Counted from the first letter of the stretch, positions 28,985 through 37,181 are shown. The stretch: 37,217 nt of DNA from Prochlorococcus sp. AG-409-J03 (GCA_003215695.1 QCJZ01000008.1:1-37217), one strand, 5' to 3'. Program-made: numbers and translations. The notes: generated by a model from the letters alone, not told the origin.

Positions 28985-29375
28985 ATATAATGTTGAGCTT
29001 TTTAAGCTTTTAAAAATTGATTAGCAGAAAAACTGCAAATAGAATTGTTGGATATTTTTAACGTCGAATAAACTTAAAGAGATTTTTGAATACTGTCGGA
29101 ATGATAATTAAATATAATCCGTTTGAAATCGTTGGATTTGCCAACGTTTAATCTAGGCTTCTCTTTAAGAACAATTGACGTTAATTAAGAACATTTAGGG
29201 CCTTAACCCCTTTTCTTTGTCCTTTTTTAATACTATCACAATATTCCTTTTGATTTTATAGCTTTAAGTCTGTAGCTATATGAAAAAGTTAATTCTTAAA
29301 TACTTAATCATCTGGGTTTGAAGATTTGCAGGGCTTTAAGGGATTATCCTTAAAGCAAATCTGGACAATTTTCAA
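28985..29375. other. Divergent intergenic region between rne and dapL
   Basis: This 391-base gap contains no convincing gene. It must hold two promoters and the leader of rne. In other bacteria, and in marine cyanobacteria, the rne leader is used for autoregulation, and the T-rich tracts here fit that idea without proving it. The right end contains the long hairpin listed at 29323-29361. Confidence 0.55.
29323..29361 (+). promoter_or_regulatory. Stem-loop in the dapL leader
   Basis: GCTTTAAGG (29333-29341) pairs perfectly with CCTTAAAGC (29348-29356) around a 6-base loop. Beyond a 5-base bulge GATTT (29323-29327) pairs with AAATC (29357-29361). The structure ends 14 bases before the dapL GTG and has no T run after it. 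It could control ribosome access or be an operator. No known riboswitch consensus was recognised. Confidence 0.45.
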
Positions 29376-30599
29376 GTGGTACAAGTAAATTCTGATTACC
29401 TGAAATTAAAAGCAGGATATCTTTTCCCAGAGATTTCTAGAAGAATTAAAGAATTTAATGCTAAGAATCCAGATGCTGATTTGATCCGACTTGGAATCGG
29501 TGATGTTACCGAACCCCTCCCTTTGGCCTGTCGTGAAGCAATGAAATATGCTATTGAAGAAATGGGTACACAGCAAGGCTTTAGGGGATATGGTCCAGAG
29601 CAGGGCTATCAATGGCTTCGTGAGAGCATTGTCGAAAATGATTATTTAACTCGCGGTTGTGAGATTAAGGCAGAGGAGATTTTTGTTTCAGATGGCTCGA
29701 AATGCGATAGTAGCAATATTTTAGATATTCTTGGGAAGGCCAATAAAATAGCCGTAACTGATCCTGTTTATCCTGTATACGTTGACACTAATGTGATGAC
29801 AGGTAGGACAGGAGAAGTTAACTCTTCAGGTGAATATGACGGCTTAAGTTATATTCCAATTAATTCAGATAATGGATTTGAGGCAGCAATACCAAAAGAA
29901 AAATTTGATGTGATTTATCTTTGTTTTCCTAATAATCCCACTGGGGCTGTAGCAACAAGAGAACAATTATTTTCTTGGGTTAAATATGCAAAAGAAAATA
30001 ATTCTTTGATTCTTTTTGATGCTGCTTATGAGGCTTTCATTACTGATGAATCTATTCCTCATTCGATTTATGAAATTGAGGGATCTAAAGATTGTGCAAT
30101 TGAGTTCCGCTCTTTTTCAAAAAATGCAGGCTTTACTGGAACAAGATGTGCTTTTACAGTTATTCCAAAGTCTTTAAAAGGTAAAGCGGGTGCTGAAGAA
30201 GTTGATTTGTGGTCCTTATGGAATCGTCGCCAAAGTACTAAATTCAATGGTGTAAGTTATATAGTTCAGAGGGGGGCAGAAGCTGTTTACTCTATAGAAG
30301 GTAAAAAACAAATCAAAAAATTAGTAAGTTTTTACATGAATAATGCTCAAATAATTAAAGAAAATTTGACTGCTGCAGGATATGAAGTTTTTGGTGCCAT
30401 TAATGCCCCCTATGCATGGATCAAAACACCGAAAAACATGAGCTCATGGGATTTTTTCGATTTTTTACTTGCAAAAGCAAATGTCGTTGGTACACCAGGA
30501 AGTGGATTTGGAGCTGCAGGAGAGGGTTATTTTCGATTATCTGCCTTCAACAGTAGAGAAAATGTCGAAAAAGCTATGCAAAGGATCGTAAAACTTTAA
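29376..30599 (+). CDS. dapL: LL-diaminopimelate aminotransferase
   Basis: The 407-residue PLP enzyme converts tetrahydrodipicolinate directly to LL-diaminopimelate, the cyanobacterial and plant shortcut to lysine and to cross-linkable peptidoglycan. The N-terminus M-V-Q-V-N[15 protein letters not shown] is typical of DapL. The Schiff-base lysine lies in [12 protein letters not shown], and Y-P-V-Y-V-D and F-P-N-N-P-T-G-A are the cofactor and substrate motifs. It starts at GTG 29376. Its stop shares one base with the clpS start (TAATG), showing translational coupling. Confidence 0.97.
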   Translation: MVQVNSDYLKLKAGYLFPEISRRIKEFNAKNPDADLIRLGIGDVTEPLPLACREAMKYAIEEMGTQQGFRGYGPEQGYQWLRESIVENDYLTRGCEIKAEEIFVSDGSKCDSSNILDILGKANKIAVTDPVYPVYVDTNVMTGRTGEVNSSGEYDGLSYIPINSDNGFEAAIPKEKFDVIYLCFPNNPTGAVATREQLFSWVKYAKENNSLILFDAAYEAFITDESIPHSIYEIEGSKDCAIEFRSFSKNAGFTGTRCAFTVIPKSLKGKAGAEEVDLWSLWNRRQSTKFNGVSYIVQRGAEAVYSIEGKKQIKKLVSFYMNNAQIIKENLTAAGYEVFGAINAPYAWIKTPKNMSSWDFFDFLLAKANVVGTPGSGFGAAGEGYFRLSAFNSRENVEKAMQRIVKL

Positions 30600-30970
30600 T
30601 GTGTAATCTCATGGTAAGTTCCTTGTTAAAGAGTGCTATTCATCCTGGCAGTTTAATTATGGTTGATTCTTCAAATCAAACTGATGGAGGCACGGCTGTT
30701 GTTGATAGGGAACTTCAGCGAGTGAGAAAATTATCTCCGAAATATAAGGTTTTGCTTCATAATGATCCCGTTAATACAATGGATTATGTAGTTGATACAT
30801 TAAGGCAGGTGGTTCCACAATTAAGTGAACAAGATGCTTTGAATATTATGTTAGAAACGCACAATAATGGTGTCGGTCTTGTTATCACTTGTGATTTAGA
30901 GCCCGCTGAATTTTATTCTGAATCTTTAAAGGCAAAAGGCCTAACAAGCACAATAGAATTAGAAAGCTGA
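30599..30970 (+). CDS. clpS: ATP-dependent Clp protease adaptor ClpS
   Basis: The 123-residue product contains the ClpS fold: Y-K-V-L-L-H-N-D-P-V-N-T-M-D-Y-V-V, then L-E-T-H-N-N-G-V-G and the C-terminal Y-S-E-S-L-K-A-K-G-L. ClpS binds N-degron residues and passes the substrate to ClpC-ClpP; the H-N-D-P-V-N-T-M-D-Y stretch forms that pocket. The annotated start overlaps the dapL stop. The first 20 or so residues are not typical, so ATG 30611 or ATG 30659 may be used instead. Cyanobacteria often have two ClpS versions; which of the two this is cannot be told here. Confidence 0.93.
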   Translation: MCNLMVSSLLKSAIHPGSLIMVDSSNQTDGGTAVVDRELQRVRKLSPKYKVLLHNDPVNTMDYVVDTLRQVVPQLSEQDALNIMLETHNNGVGLVITCDLEPAEFYSESLKAKGLTSTIELES

Positions 30971-31002
30971 AAATATCATTTAACAGGTTTTGGAATAGAT
31001 GG

Positions 31003-31869
31003 TTGCATCACAAGATGCAATGGCTACCAACAATAACTCTATTTTTGTTTTTATACCTTGCTGGATGGTGCATCAGCAACTTCTTTTTTTACTTTTTTAA
31101 TCGAAATATTAGCTCTAGTAATTTGAGTATTACAGGTACTATAATAACATTCATATTATTTTTAAATATTCTACCAAGTTGGGGTCTTATTAGATGGAAA
31201 ACACATAATACATGGCTATCTATAGGATTAGATTTTAGAAATAAATTTGCAGCATTCAAGATATTTTTTAGTGGACTAATATTTTCAACTTTTCTTTTAT
31301 CTATTCTGGTGATATTTGTTTTCTTATGCGGCTGGGTTGATACCGTTAACTATATTAAATTAACTGAGTTTTTAAATGCAATATTACTGATAGTGGGCAT
31401 TGTTTTCGCTGAAGAAATAATTTTTAGAGGATGGTTAATGGAAGAAATGGTCCTTTTGTTTGGTTTGAAAAAAGGAATAGTTATTCAATCTACGATTTTT
31501 AGTCTAGCTCATTATAGATCTGATATTAGTTTATTAGCTTTAATTCCTTTCTTTACTGGCCTATTTCTTTTTGGATTAGTTCTAACTTTAAGACGAACAA
31601 TTGATAGAGGGTCGTTATGGGGTTGTATCGGTTTGCATGGGGGATTGGTTGGTATTTGGTATTTATTTGATTCAGGAATGCTTATTTTCTCTGCTAATAC
31701 CCCTTATTTTTTATTAGGACCCAGCAAAAACATGGTAAATCCTATTGGGAGCGTTATAGGTATAATAATTTTATTAATTACTATATTTTTTCAAAGAAGG
31801 TTTTTTGCCAGAACGGGACGATTTTTAGCCTCTACTGTTAATGCTTCGTTTAAAGATGAAACTCCATAA
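31003..31869 (+). CDS. CPBP family intramembrane metalloprotease
   Basis: The 288-residue protein has six to eight hydrophobic spans and the three motifs of the CAAX-protease and bacteriocin-processing family: E-E-I-I-F-R (E-E-x-x-x-R), F-S-L-A-H and G-L-H-G-G near the C-terminus. These side chains form the metal site in Rce1-like enzymes. Substrates of bacterial members are mostly unknown. The TTG at 31003 opens the frame; ATG 31015 gives a product four residues shorter and is equally likely. The C-terminal 26 codons overlap the convergent radical-SAM gene by 79 bases. Confidence 0.87.
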   Translation: MHHKMQWLPTITLFLFLYLAGWCISNFFFYFFNRNISSSNLSITGTIITFILFLNILPSWGLIRWKTHNTWLSIGLDFRNKFAAFKIFFSGLIFSTFLLSILVIFVFLCGWVDTVNYIKLTEFLNAILLIVGIVFAEEIIFRGWLMEEMVLLFGLKKGIVIQSTIFSLAHYRSDISLLALIPFFTGLFLFGLVLTLRRTIDRGSLWGCIGLHGGLVGIWYLFDSGMLIFSANTPYFLLGPSKNMVNPIGSVIGIIILLITIFFQRRFFARTGRFLASTVNASFKDETP

Positions 31870-33404
31870 TCTCTTTCTAATAAATTCATAACTGTTCTAC
31901 CAAAATCATTTGGATTTGTATCAAAAGCTTCTAAACATATCCTTCCAAACTCTTTGCCCATTGGTTCTGGGTTCCAGAGCAGTTTCCTCGCTGTCCATGG
32001 CATTAAGCTCATAGGGTTGTAACCAGGTTTCAATAAACCTTTTTTAAGTCCATATTCTTCTAATAAAGTGTGAGGTTGTAGTCCTATAAAAAATATAGAA
32101 GGCTCAACAATATCGGCTCCAAAGATCTTCTCTAATTCTCGATGATAAGTAACTGTTTGTCTTATAGTTTCTGGACGTTCGTCAATAACATTGAATGAGT
32201 AATTTACTGAGACTTGTGCTTTAAATCCTGCTTTTGCTAAAAGTTCGCAATTTTTCAGGACTGTTTTTAGGTTATATCCCATTCTCATTTTCCTCACCAG
32301 TTCTTGGGATCCAGAAGTTATTCCAATTTCGAAATAGCTCATACCTGTTTTAACCATTAATTCAGCAAGCTCTTCATCTAAATTGTCAGCTCGTATATAT
32401 GCGGCCCAGTGAATATCATGCAACCCTTCATCATAGATAGCTTGAAGAATTTCTTTGGCATTTTGAATATGTCCTCTAGAAGGTATGAATTGAGCATCAG
32501 TAAACCAAAAACCACGAACACCAAGATTGTAAAGTTCTTTAATTTCTTTAATAACCTCATTAACTGGATTAATTCTTACTTTTTTCCCTTCAATAACTGT
32601 ATAAATACAATAACAACAGTTGTGAGGGCAACCTCTCTTGGTTTGGACTCCGATATAAAAGTCGCCACCATCTAAATACCATTTAAACTCGGGCCAAATG
32701 GATTCAATATATGCATAATCACATGCAGTCTTAGTTATGTTGTTTGGTTTTTCATGAATTAAATTTTCTCTAGGAGGCTCACCAACTACAAAACATCTTT
32801 CATCGATAAATGATTCATTCCTTATTATTTTTTCTATTAATAGCTCTCCTTCGCCTAATGATATGATGCTACCTTTAGGCAATGATTTTTTTAATTGATT
32901 ATAAAAAACACTAACGGCACCACCTCCAAGTATTAAAGTGGAGTTTGGATTATATTTCTTTGCACATTGTAATCCTTTTCTGATTAATCTTTGGTTTCTC
33001 CATATTTCTCCATAATGACTTTTTAATAGTTGAAAACCTCCTAATGCACCTCGGATTTTTTTAAGCGGATTTCTAGCATAGAAAACTTCAAATGAATTTT
33101 GTAAAGGATTTCCTCCTCTTCCATCTACGGGGGCGTATATTTGTATGTCTCTCCATGAAAAAACTAATAATGTGGGTTTGAAATTGTTAATACTATTTAT
33201 TAATATTCTTTCTACATCTAAAATTGGAAATGAAGCTAAATCTAAAATTAATTGTTCAATTTCTGGAAAGCATTTATGAACATGATCAGCTAAATAAATT
33301 GGTCCAATTGGAAAAATTGGATTACAAGGTAACCTGACATACAAAATTTTAACCTCTGATTTAGGTCCAAGAATTTTTAATTCTGAAGTCAGATTTGCTT
33401 TCAT
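31791..33404 (-). CDS. Radical SAM protein with B12-binding-type N-terminal domain
   Basis: The 537-residue product carries the radical-SAM cluster motif C259-P-H-N-C263-C-Y-C266 and the G-T-S/E-like stretch F-E-I-G-I-T-S-G-S near the barrel. The region before it (V-L-V-F-S-W-R-D, L-I-L-G-G-G-A-V-S, then E-G-E) is like the Rossmann-type B12-binding domain found ahead of radical-SAM domains in BchE, methylthiotransferase-like and methyltransferase proteins. The substrate is not recognisable. It is not a BchE or MiaB-type protein by the motifs I can see. The 3' end overlaps the CPBP gene by 79 bases. The start is ATG 33402-33404. Confidence 0.85.
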   Translation of the reverse strand: MKANLTSELKILGPKSEVKILYVRLPCNPIFPIGPIYLADHVHKCFPEIEQLILDLASFPILDVERILINSINNFKPTLLVFSWRDIQIYAPVDGRGGNPLQNSFEVFYARNPLKKIRGALGGFQLLKSHYGEIWRNQRLIRKGLQCAKKYNPNSTLILGGGAVSVFYNQLKKSLPKGSIISLGEGELLIEKIIRNESFIDERCFVVGEPPRENLIHEKPNNITKTACDYAYIESIWPEFKWYLDGGDFYIGVQTKRGCPHNCCYCIYTVIEGKKVRINPVNEVIKEIKELYNLGVRGFWFTDAQFIPSRGHIQNAKEILQAIYDEGLHDIHWAAYIRADNLDEELAELMVKTGMSYFEIGITSGSQELVRKMRMGYNLKTVLKNCELLAKAGFKAQVSVNYSFNVIDERPETIRQTVTYHRELEKIFGADIVEPSIFFIGLQPHTLLEEYGLKKGLLKPGYNPMSLMPWTARKLLWNPEPMGKEFGRICLEAFDTNPNDFGRTVMNLLERDYGVSSLNEALTVEAKNRPVLAKNLL

Positions 33405-33693
33405 TAGGACATCTATTGCTAATAAAAATAATCATTTAGAGATAAACACTAACAATTTGTTGACCTTTTTGATTGAAAATTAGATTAATAGTTAAAAGAA
33501 AGGAATTTCAATTTTATTCCAAATCCACCCAAAACTTAGTTGCAGTCGTCATTTTCATATTTTCTTGCAAGCATTAGGGAATGATTTAATTTAGACCAAA
33601 AGTTTTTTTGATACTTTTTAAATTGATTTTGAGCAATTGGTTTAAAAAACAAAAAATAGATCAGACTGAGGATATAGATTTAATACTTGGATT

Positions 33694-34206
33694 ATGAATC
33701 CTCCAATGACTTTGATCATATACATTCTGAGTGGAGCGGCGCTAGGAAGTTTGATGTTGCTTAGCGGTATTCCTGCAGCTCCTCTTCTTGGCTCTATTTT
33801 AGCGGCAGGATGCTTAAGCATAAGTGGTCAATTTGAACCTGCTCAATGGCCTCAGGGGACAAAAACTTTACTTGGAATTGGTGTAGGAACAGTTATTGGT
33901 ACTGGTATTAATAAAGACACTCTTGCCGAATTGCAAACTCTTTGGAAGCCAGCCATTTTGATAACAATTACCTTAATTCTTACAGGATTAGTTGTTGGAT
34001 TTCTAGTTGTTCGTTTATTTGGAATTGATCCTTTAATAGCTTTGCTAGGCTCTGCCCCTGGAGGAACTCTTGGCATGAGCTTAGTAGGAGCAGAGCTTGG
34101 CGTCGGAGCTGCAGTAGCAGCAATTCATGCATGTAGATTAATAGCTGTTTTATTGATCACTCCAGCAGTCGTAAAGTATCTATCTCCTATGATTAATGCT
34201 AATTAA
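33694..34206 (+). CDS. AbrB-type membrane protein (AbrB duplication family)
   Basis: The 170-residue protein is almost wholly hydrophobic, with four or five spans and Gly-rich turns. I-P-A-A-P-L-L-G, G-I-G-V-G-T-V-I-G and L-L-G-S-A-P-G-G-T-L-G-M-S are typical of the AbrB duplication family, whose members in Pseudomonas were first called regulators of ammonia monooxygenase. Full-length members have two such units (about 350 residues), while this one has a single unit. It may pair with itself, and transport function is only inferred. The start is ATG 33694; nothing else lies between it and the radical-SAM gene. Confidence 0.8.
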   Translation: MNPPMTLIIYILSGAALGSLMLLSGIPAAPLLGSILAAGCLSISGQFEPAQWPQGTKTLLGIGVGTVIGTGINKDTLAELQTLWKPAILITITLILTGLVVGFLVVRLFGIDPLIALLGSAPGGTLGMSLVGAELGVGAAVAAIHACRLIAVLLITPAVVKYLSPMINAN

Positions 34207-34223
34207 AAATGTATTAATAAAAT

Positions 34224-34448
34224 TTATAAAATTTTCCAAATAGGGTTTTCGGGTATTATCGGCCCTTTGTATTTATCTAATGGTTCAGTAGTTTTTATTC
34301 GCCAATGCGGGACTCTACACTGGACGTACCCAGGATTTTGAATAAGAACACCTGGATTCTCATCTTTTTTGTAAGTAAACCCCCCTTTCCAGGATCCTCC
34401 CTCTTTCAGTGACCCTTTAAACCAAACCCAACAGTTTTCTCTTTCCAT
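34224..34448 (-). CDS. Small hypothetical protein rich in Trp and Gly
   Basis: This 74-residue product has W-V-W-F-K-G-S-L-K-E-G-G-S-W-K-G-G-F-T-Y-K-K and V-P-H-W-R-I, with a Pro-rich end (I-P-E-N-P-I-W-K-I-L). No membrane span is present. No named family is assigned; the density of tryptophan and the regular turns suggest a small folded beta protein. It is 57 bases downstream of rpsU on the same strand and could be read with it. Confidence 0.6.
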   Translation of the reverse strand: MERENCWVWFKGSLKEGGSWKGGFTYKKDENPGVLIQNPGYVQCRVPHWRIKTTEPLDKYKGPIIPENPIWKIL

Positions 34449-34505
34449 TTAATTAGTCGAATAAGAGTCTAGAAATTGTAATTTGATCAGATTTGTTAGT
34501 TTTGT

Positions 34506-34682
34506 TTATCTTCTTCTACTTCTTCTTCTTTGTTGCAATTTACGCTTATATTTTTCTACAGGTGTTTCATGATGACGCAGACGCTTCAATTCTCCAAAGA
34601 TGCCAGCCTTGGAAACTTGACGTTTAAAACGGCGAAGTGCTGATTCAATGCCTTCGTTTTCTCCAACAGTTACTTGAGTCAA
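34506..34682 (-). CDS. rpsU: 30S ribosomal protein S21
   Basis: This 58-residue frame starts at TTG 34680-34682. It has the S21 core [14 protein letters not shown], the stretch [13 protein letters not shown] and an Arg-rich C-terminus (Q-Q-R-R-R-S-R-R-R). S21 binds the 3' part of 16S rRNA near the anti-Shine-Dalgarno sequence and helps initiation. It lies head to head with the RNA-binding protein gene, with 205 bases between them. Its short length and TTG start make it easy to miss. Confidence 0.95.
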   Translation of the reverse strand: MTQVTVGENEGIESALRRFKRQVSKAGIFGELKRLRHHETPVEKYKRKLQQRRRSRRR

Positions 34683-34887
34683 AAAAATAAAAAAATATTA
34701 TTCGATAATTTTACAGGATGATAAAGCAAATTTTTGTTTTCACCTGATTTGGTATTTGGCAAAAAAAGACCTAGAGTTATTATGAATTATCCAAAATAGC
34801 TATCTTCAAGTTTTGGTCATTATCCAAAACATTGAGGTTTTTCCCTTTTCGTACCATTCGCCATTAACTTCATAGGTCCGTTATTCA

Positions 34888-35136
34888 ATGACTATTTACA
34901 TCGGGAATCTTTCATTTGATGCTGAGGTTGAAGATATTGTTGGTGTGTTTAGCAGTTATGGTGAAGTCACTAATTGTAAGATTCCCTTAGACAGGGAAAC
35001 TGGAAGGAAACGAGGTTTCGCTTTTGTTGATATGGGCGACGATGCTCAAGAACAAAAAGCAATCGATGATCTTCAAGATGTTGAATGGATGGGTAGAGCA
35101 ATCAGAGTTACAAAAGCTAGGCCGAAAAACAATTAA
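34888..35136 (+). CDS. RNA-binding protein with one RRM domain (cyanobacterial Rbp type)
   Basis: The 82-residue protein is a single RRM: RNP2 is I-Y-I-G-N-L and RNP1 is K-R-G-F-A-F-V-D-M, with a short basic end. Cyanobacterial Rbp proteins bind RNA, are often cold-induced and, in some species, help target mRNAs such as those for photosystem subunits to the thylakoid. A 205-base leader region separates it from rpsU, where cold-responsive leader RNA might lie. In Anabaena an rbp gene and rpsU are linked in one direction; here they diverge. Confidence 0.93.
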   Translation: MTIYIGNLSFDAEVEDIVGVFSSYGEVTNCKIPLDRETGRKRGFAFVDMGDDAQEQKAIDDLQDVEWMGRAIRVTKARPKNN

Positions 35137-35220
35137 CTTTAGATTTCAGTCTATTAGCGATTACAGCATTTTCTAAAATTAATGCTGTAATGATTAGAAG
35201 TTTAGAGCGATGCTTTTTTA

Positions 35221-35493
35221 ATGCTTTACTCAACAATCCCTTTTTCTACAATCACATTTGGTGGATTTAATCCTTTGGCTGCAATTGCTGGTTTAGTGAT
35301 TTTTTTTCAGATCTCTCAAATTTATTATTATGGTTTACCTGAGAATGAGCCATCAGTTGAGCTTTCTGAATCAGGTTCTTATCAGTACCTCCAAAAACAA
35401 TTTATTGGTGTTCAAGTAGTTACTGCTCTTATTGCTGCTTCGGTTATGCTTGCAGGTCCTGATAAAATATTTTTCCCATTTAAATATTTTTAA
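35221..35493 (+). CDS. Hypothetical two-span membrane protein
   Basis: The 90-residue product has two hydrophobic segments (about residues 15-33 and 61-79) joined by a polar loop with Q-I-Y-Y-Y-G-L-P-E-N-E-P-S-V-E-L. Both ends are short, so it should be a helical hairpin in a membrane. No family is recognised. It starts at ATG 35221, 84 bases after the RNA-binding protein gene on the same strand, and is followed by a clear terminator. The regular length and the spans support a real gene. Confidence 0.7.
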   Translation: MLYSTIPFSTITFGGFNPLAAIAGLVIFFQISQIYYYGLPENEPSVELSESGSYQYLQKQFIGVQVVTALIAASVMLAGPDKIFFPFKYF

Positions 35494-35532
35494 ATTTTTA
35501 AGCAACAAATAAATAAAATCTATTTTCTATAT

Positions 35533-35559
35533 AAAAGGCAGCCTAATTAGCTGCCTTTT
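35533..35559 (+). terminator. Intrinsic terminator after the two-span protein
   Basis: AAAAGGCAG (35533-35541) and CTGCCTTTT (35551-35559) form a perfect 9-bp stem around a 9-base loop, 40 bases after the stop at 35493. T residues follow and the A-rich left arm allows use in both directions. Confidence 0.8.
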
Positions 35560-35716
35560 ATACTTTATATATATTAATAACTTAATCTAAGTAATAATTA
35601 ACCCTACTTAATTAATGTATTTGCTAGACTATTAAGTTTTGGAATCGTCACTTTGTTCATGGTGAACATCGTCGCGTCGATCAGATGCTTTAAATAGTAT
35701 ATCTAGTTTATCTATT

Positions 35717-35893
35717 ATGAAAACAGAACAAAATCGTGTTGAAGATTCAAAAATAACAGTTAATAAAAATGAACAGGGTATTTTAGCTGAAAACTTTAAT
35801 TACTTGTATCCAAATGGACATCGAATGACTAACCAAATGAGATGGTTTAAAGGTAGTCGTAATAGGGACATAAGATCTGATATGGCTGCATAA
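35717..35893 (+). CDS. Small hypothetical protein, 58 residues
   Basis: This frame runs from ATG 35717 to TAA 35891-35893. The product is polar in the first half (Lys, Glu, Asn) and then has F-N-Y-L-Y-P-N-G-H-R-M-T-N-Q-M-R-W-F and a basic end with D-I-R-S-D-M-A-A. It has no span and no recognised family. Aromatic and charged residues alternate in a way that looks protein-like rather than random. A GC-rich stretch lies 30-80 bases upstream. It is followed 35 bases later by another small frame. Confidence 0.5.
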   Translation: MKTEQNRVEDSKITVNKNEQGILAENFNYLYPNGHRMTNQMRWFKGSRNRDIRSDMAA

Positions 35894-35928
35894 AAAATGA
35901 AAATTTATCAAATATCTACAAACAGGAA

Positions 35929-36054
35929 ATGAGGAAAGCTAACAACAATCCTGATCCCTATGAAGATAGGATTAGATTAGAGCAACTTGACCCTTATGAG
36001 TCACTAATTAAATCAAATAATTTTATAAAAAAAACTAAGAAACCAAATAAATAA
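35929..36054 (+). CDS. Small hypothetical protein, 41 residues
   Basis: This frame starts at ATG 35929 and stops with TAA 36052-36054. An AGGAAAT sequence just before and at the start gives a weak ribosome-binding match. The product (P-D-P-Y-E-D-R-I-R-L-E-Q-L-D-P-Y-E-S and a Lys-rich end) is charged with two D-P-Y-E repeats spaced by 13 residues. No family is known. It is 35 bases after the 58-residue gene and ends 46 bases before the strong hairpin at 36101, so both are probably one transcript. Confidence 0.4.
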   Translation: MRKANNNPDPYEDRIRLEQLDPYESLIKSNNFIKKTKKPNK

Positions 36055-36100
36055 TATCAAGTTTATTTGTTATCTAGATTTTGAAATTCAGTTTATAATT

Positions 36101-36142
36101 CGCATAAAAAGCCTCCTGATTAAAAAGGAGGCTTTTTATGCG
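36101..36142. terminator. Bidirectional terminator between small hypotheticals and porin-like gene
   Basis: A perfect 17-bp stem (36101-36117 with 36126-36142) with an 8-base loop contains GCCTCCT and AGGAGGC flanked by A/T runs on both arms. It follows the plus-strand small genes and lies just past the stop of the minus-strand porin-like gene, so it can end transcription from both sides. Confidence 0.9.
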
Positions 36143-36157
36143 TTTAACTACAGTGGC

Positions 36158-37168
36158 TTAGAAGCTAAATACAGTTTCAAGAACAACACCAGTGTCATCA
36201 TCACCAGTACTTGTATCTTCAACAGTGAAGAAACCAGGTGTAAGAGTAACGTTGTCGTTTAATGAATAAGTGTAAGAAACTTCAAATCCTGTTGAATCTA
36301 AAGAATCACTGCCATCAACATCAGTTGAGTTGTAAGCAGCACTTAATGTTCCTGGGCCAACTTCGTAGTCAACACCAACGAACAAATCAGTTGCATCAGC
36401 ACCTGTTTCTGGATCGGTTGTGTCATAAGCAACGCTGAATGTTGCATCAACTGACTCTGGGCTGTAATAGATGCCACCACCAAATGTGTCGTATCCAGTT
36501 GTTCCGCCTTCACCGTCGTTAGAAGCGATTACGATACCGCCACCAAAGCCGTCGCCGTTATAGCCAAGAGTGAAAGTTGAAACATCATCACCATCATCAG
36601 CTCCGATTCCTACTGTTGAAGAAGCACCACCAACAGAAACAAGACTTACAGAAGCAACTACACCGTTGTCATTAGTGTAAGTAACACCAACTCCAGGACC
36701 AGTTTCGTCGCCAGCTAAAGAGTAAGGCATAGCGCCTAGTCTGAAAGCATCTGAGTAAGCAGAAGGTGTTGCAGCAACAACATCATCCTGATCAACCAAA
36801 GGTCCAACAGTTACTGAAAGATCGCCAACTGGGAAAGAGTAAAAGAGATCTTTAACAGAAAGATCAGCACCACCACCGTAAGCGCTGTCCATAGATGATA
36901 ATGGACCAGATGCGTTACCAGCCTTGATACCAGTAACAAGTAAGTCTTCACCGCTGAAGCTAGATTTCATGCTAAGTACATACTTGTATTGCATGTAAAG
37001 TTCTTCTTCTGTATCTGTTTTTCCACCGTCAGCAACAGAACCAACAGTAAAAAAAGCACTTCCTCCAAGAGTTGTAGTTGATGAAAAAGCAGTATCTGCA
37101 TTAGCTGCAACTGGAGCTATTAGGCCCAATACAGCAGGCGCCACAAGTAAACGCTGAAAAAACTTCAT
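36158..37168 (-). CDS. Porin-like outer-membrane beta-barrel protein
   Basis: From ATG 37166-37168 the product has 336 residues. A longer frame starts five codons upstream, but the ATG at 37168 has GAGGA six bases before it. The signal peptide is clear: M-K-F-F-Q-R-L-L-V-A-P-A-V-L-G-L-I-A-P-V-A-A-N-A, resembling that of the cyanobacterial Som porins. The body alternates polar and hydrophobic residues with many Asp, Gly, Thr and Ser, and ends in V-V-L-E-T-V-F-S-F, with the terminal Phe of barrel proteins. No S-layer homology domain is seen. GC is about 47% in a sampled line, against about 30% around it, as in strongly expressed genes. Confidence 0.8.
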   Translation of the reverse strand: MKFFQRLLVAPAVLGLIAPVAANADTAFSSTTTLGGSAFFTVGSVADGGKTDTEEELYMQYKYVLSMKSSFSGEDLLVTGIKAGNASGPLSSMDSAYGGGADLSVKDLFYSFPVGDLSVTVGPLVDQDDVVAATPSAYSDAFRLGAMPYSLAGDETGPGVGVTYTNDNGVVASVSLVSVGGASSTVGIGADDGDDVSTFTLGYNGDGFGGGIVIASNDGEGGTTGYDTFGGGIYYSPESVDATFSVAYDTTDPETGADATDLFVGVDYEVGPGTLSAAYNSTDVDGSDSLDSTGFEVSYTYSLNDNVTLTPGFFTVEDTSTGDDDTGVVLETVFSF

Positions 37169-37172
37169 TGTG

Positions 37173-37181
37173 TCCTCACAC
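37173..37181 (-). promoter_or_regulatory. Candidate Yfr1 small-RNA target over the ribosome-binding site
   Basis: On the porin-like gene strand the leader reads TTGTGTGAGGACACAATG. GTGTGAGGA is complementary over nine bases to the conserved unpaired core of the small RNA Yfr1 (ACUCCUCACAC). The match covers the ribosome-binding site, four bases before the start. The same stretch also forms a small stem of TTGTG with CACAA. Known outer-membrane protein targets of Yfr1 in Prochlorococcus make this assignment plausible, but Yfr1 itself is not in this window. Confidence 0.6.
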
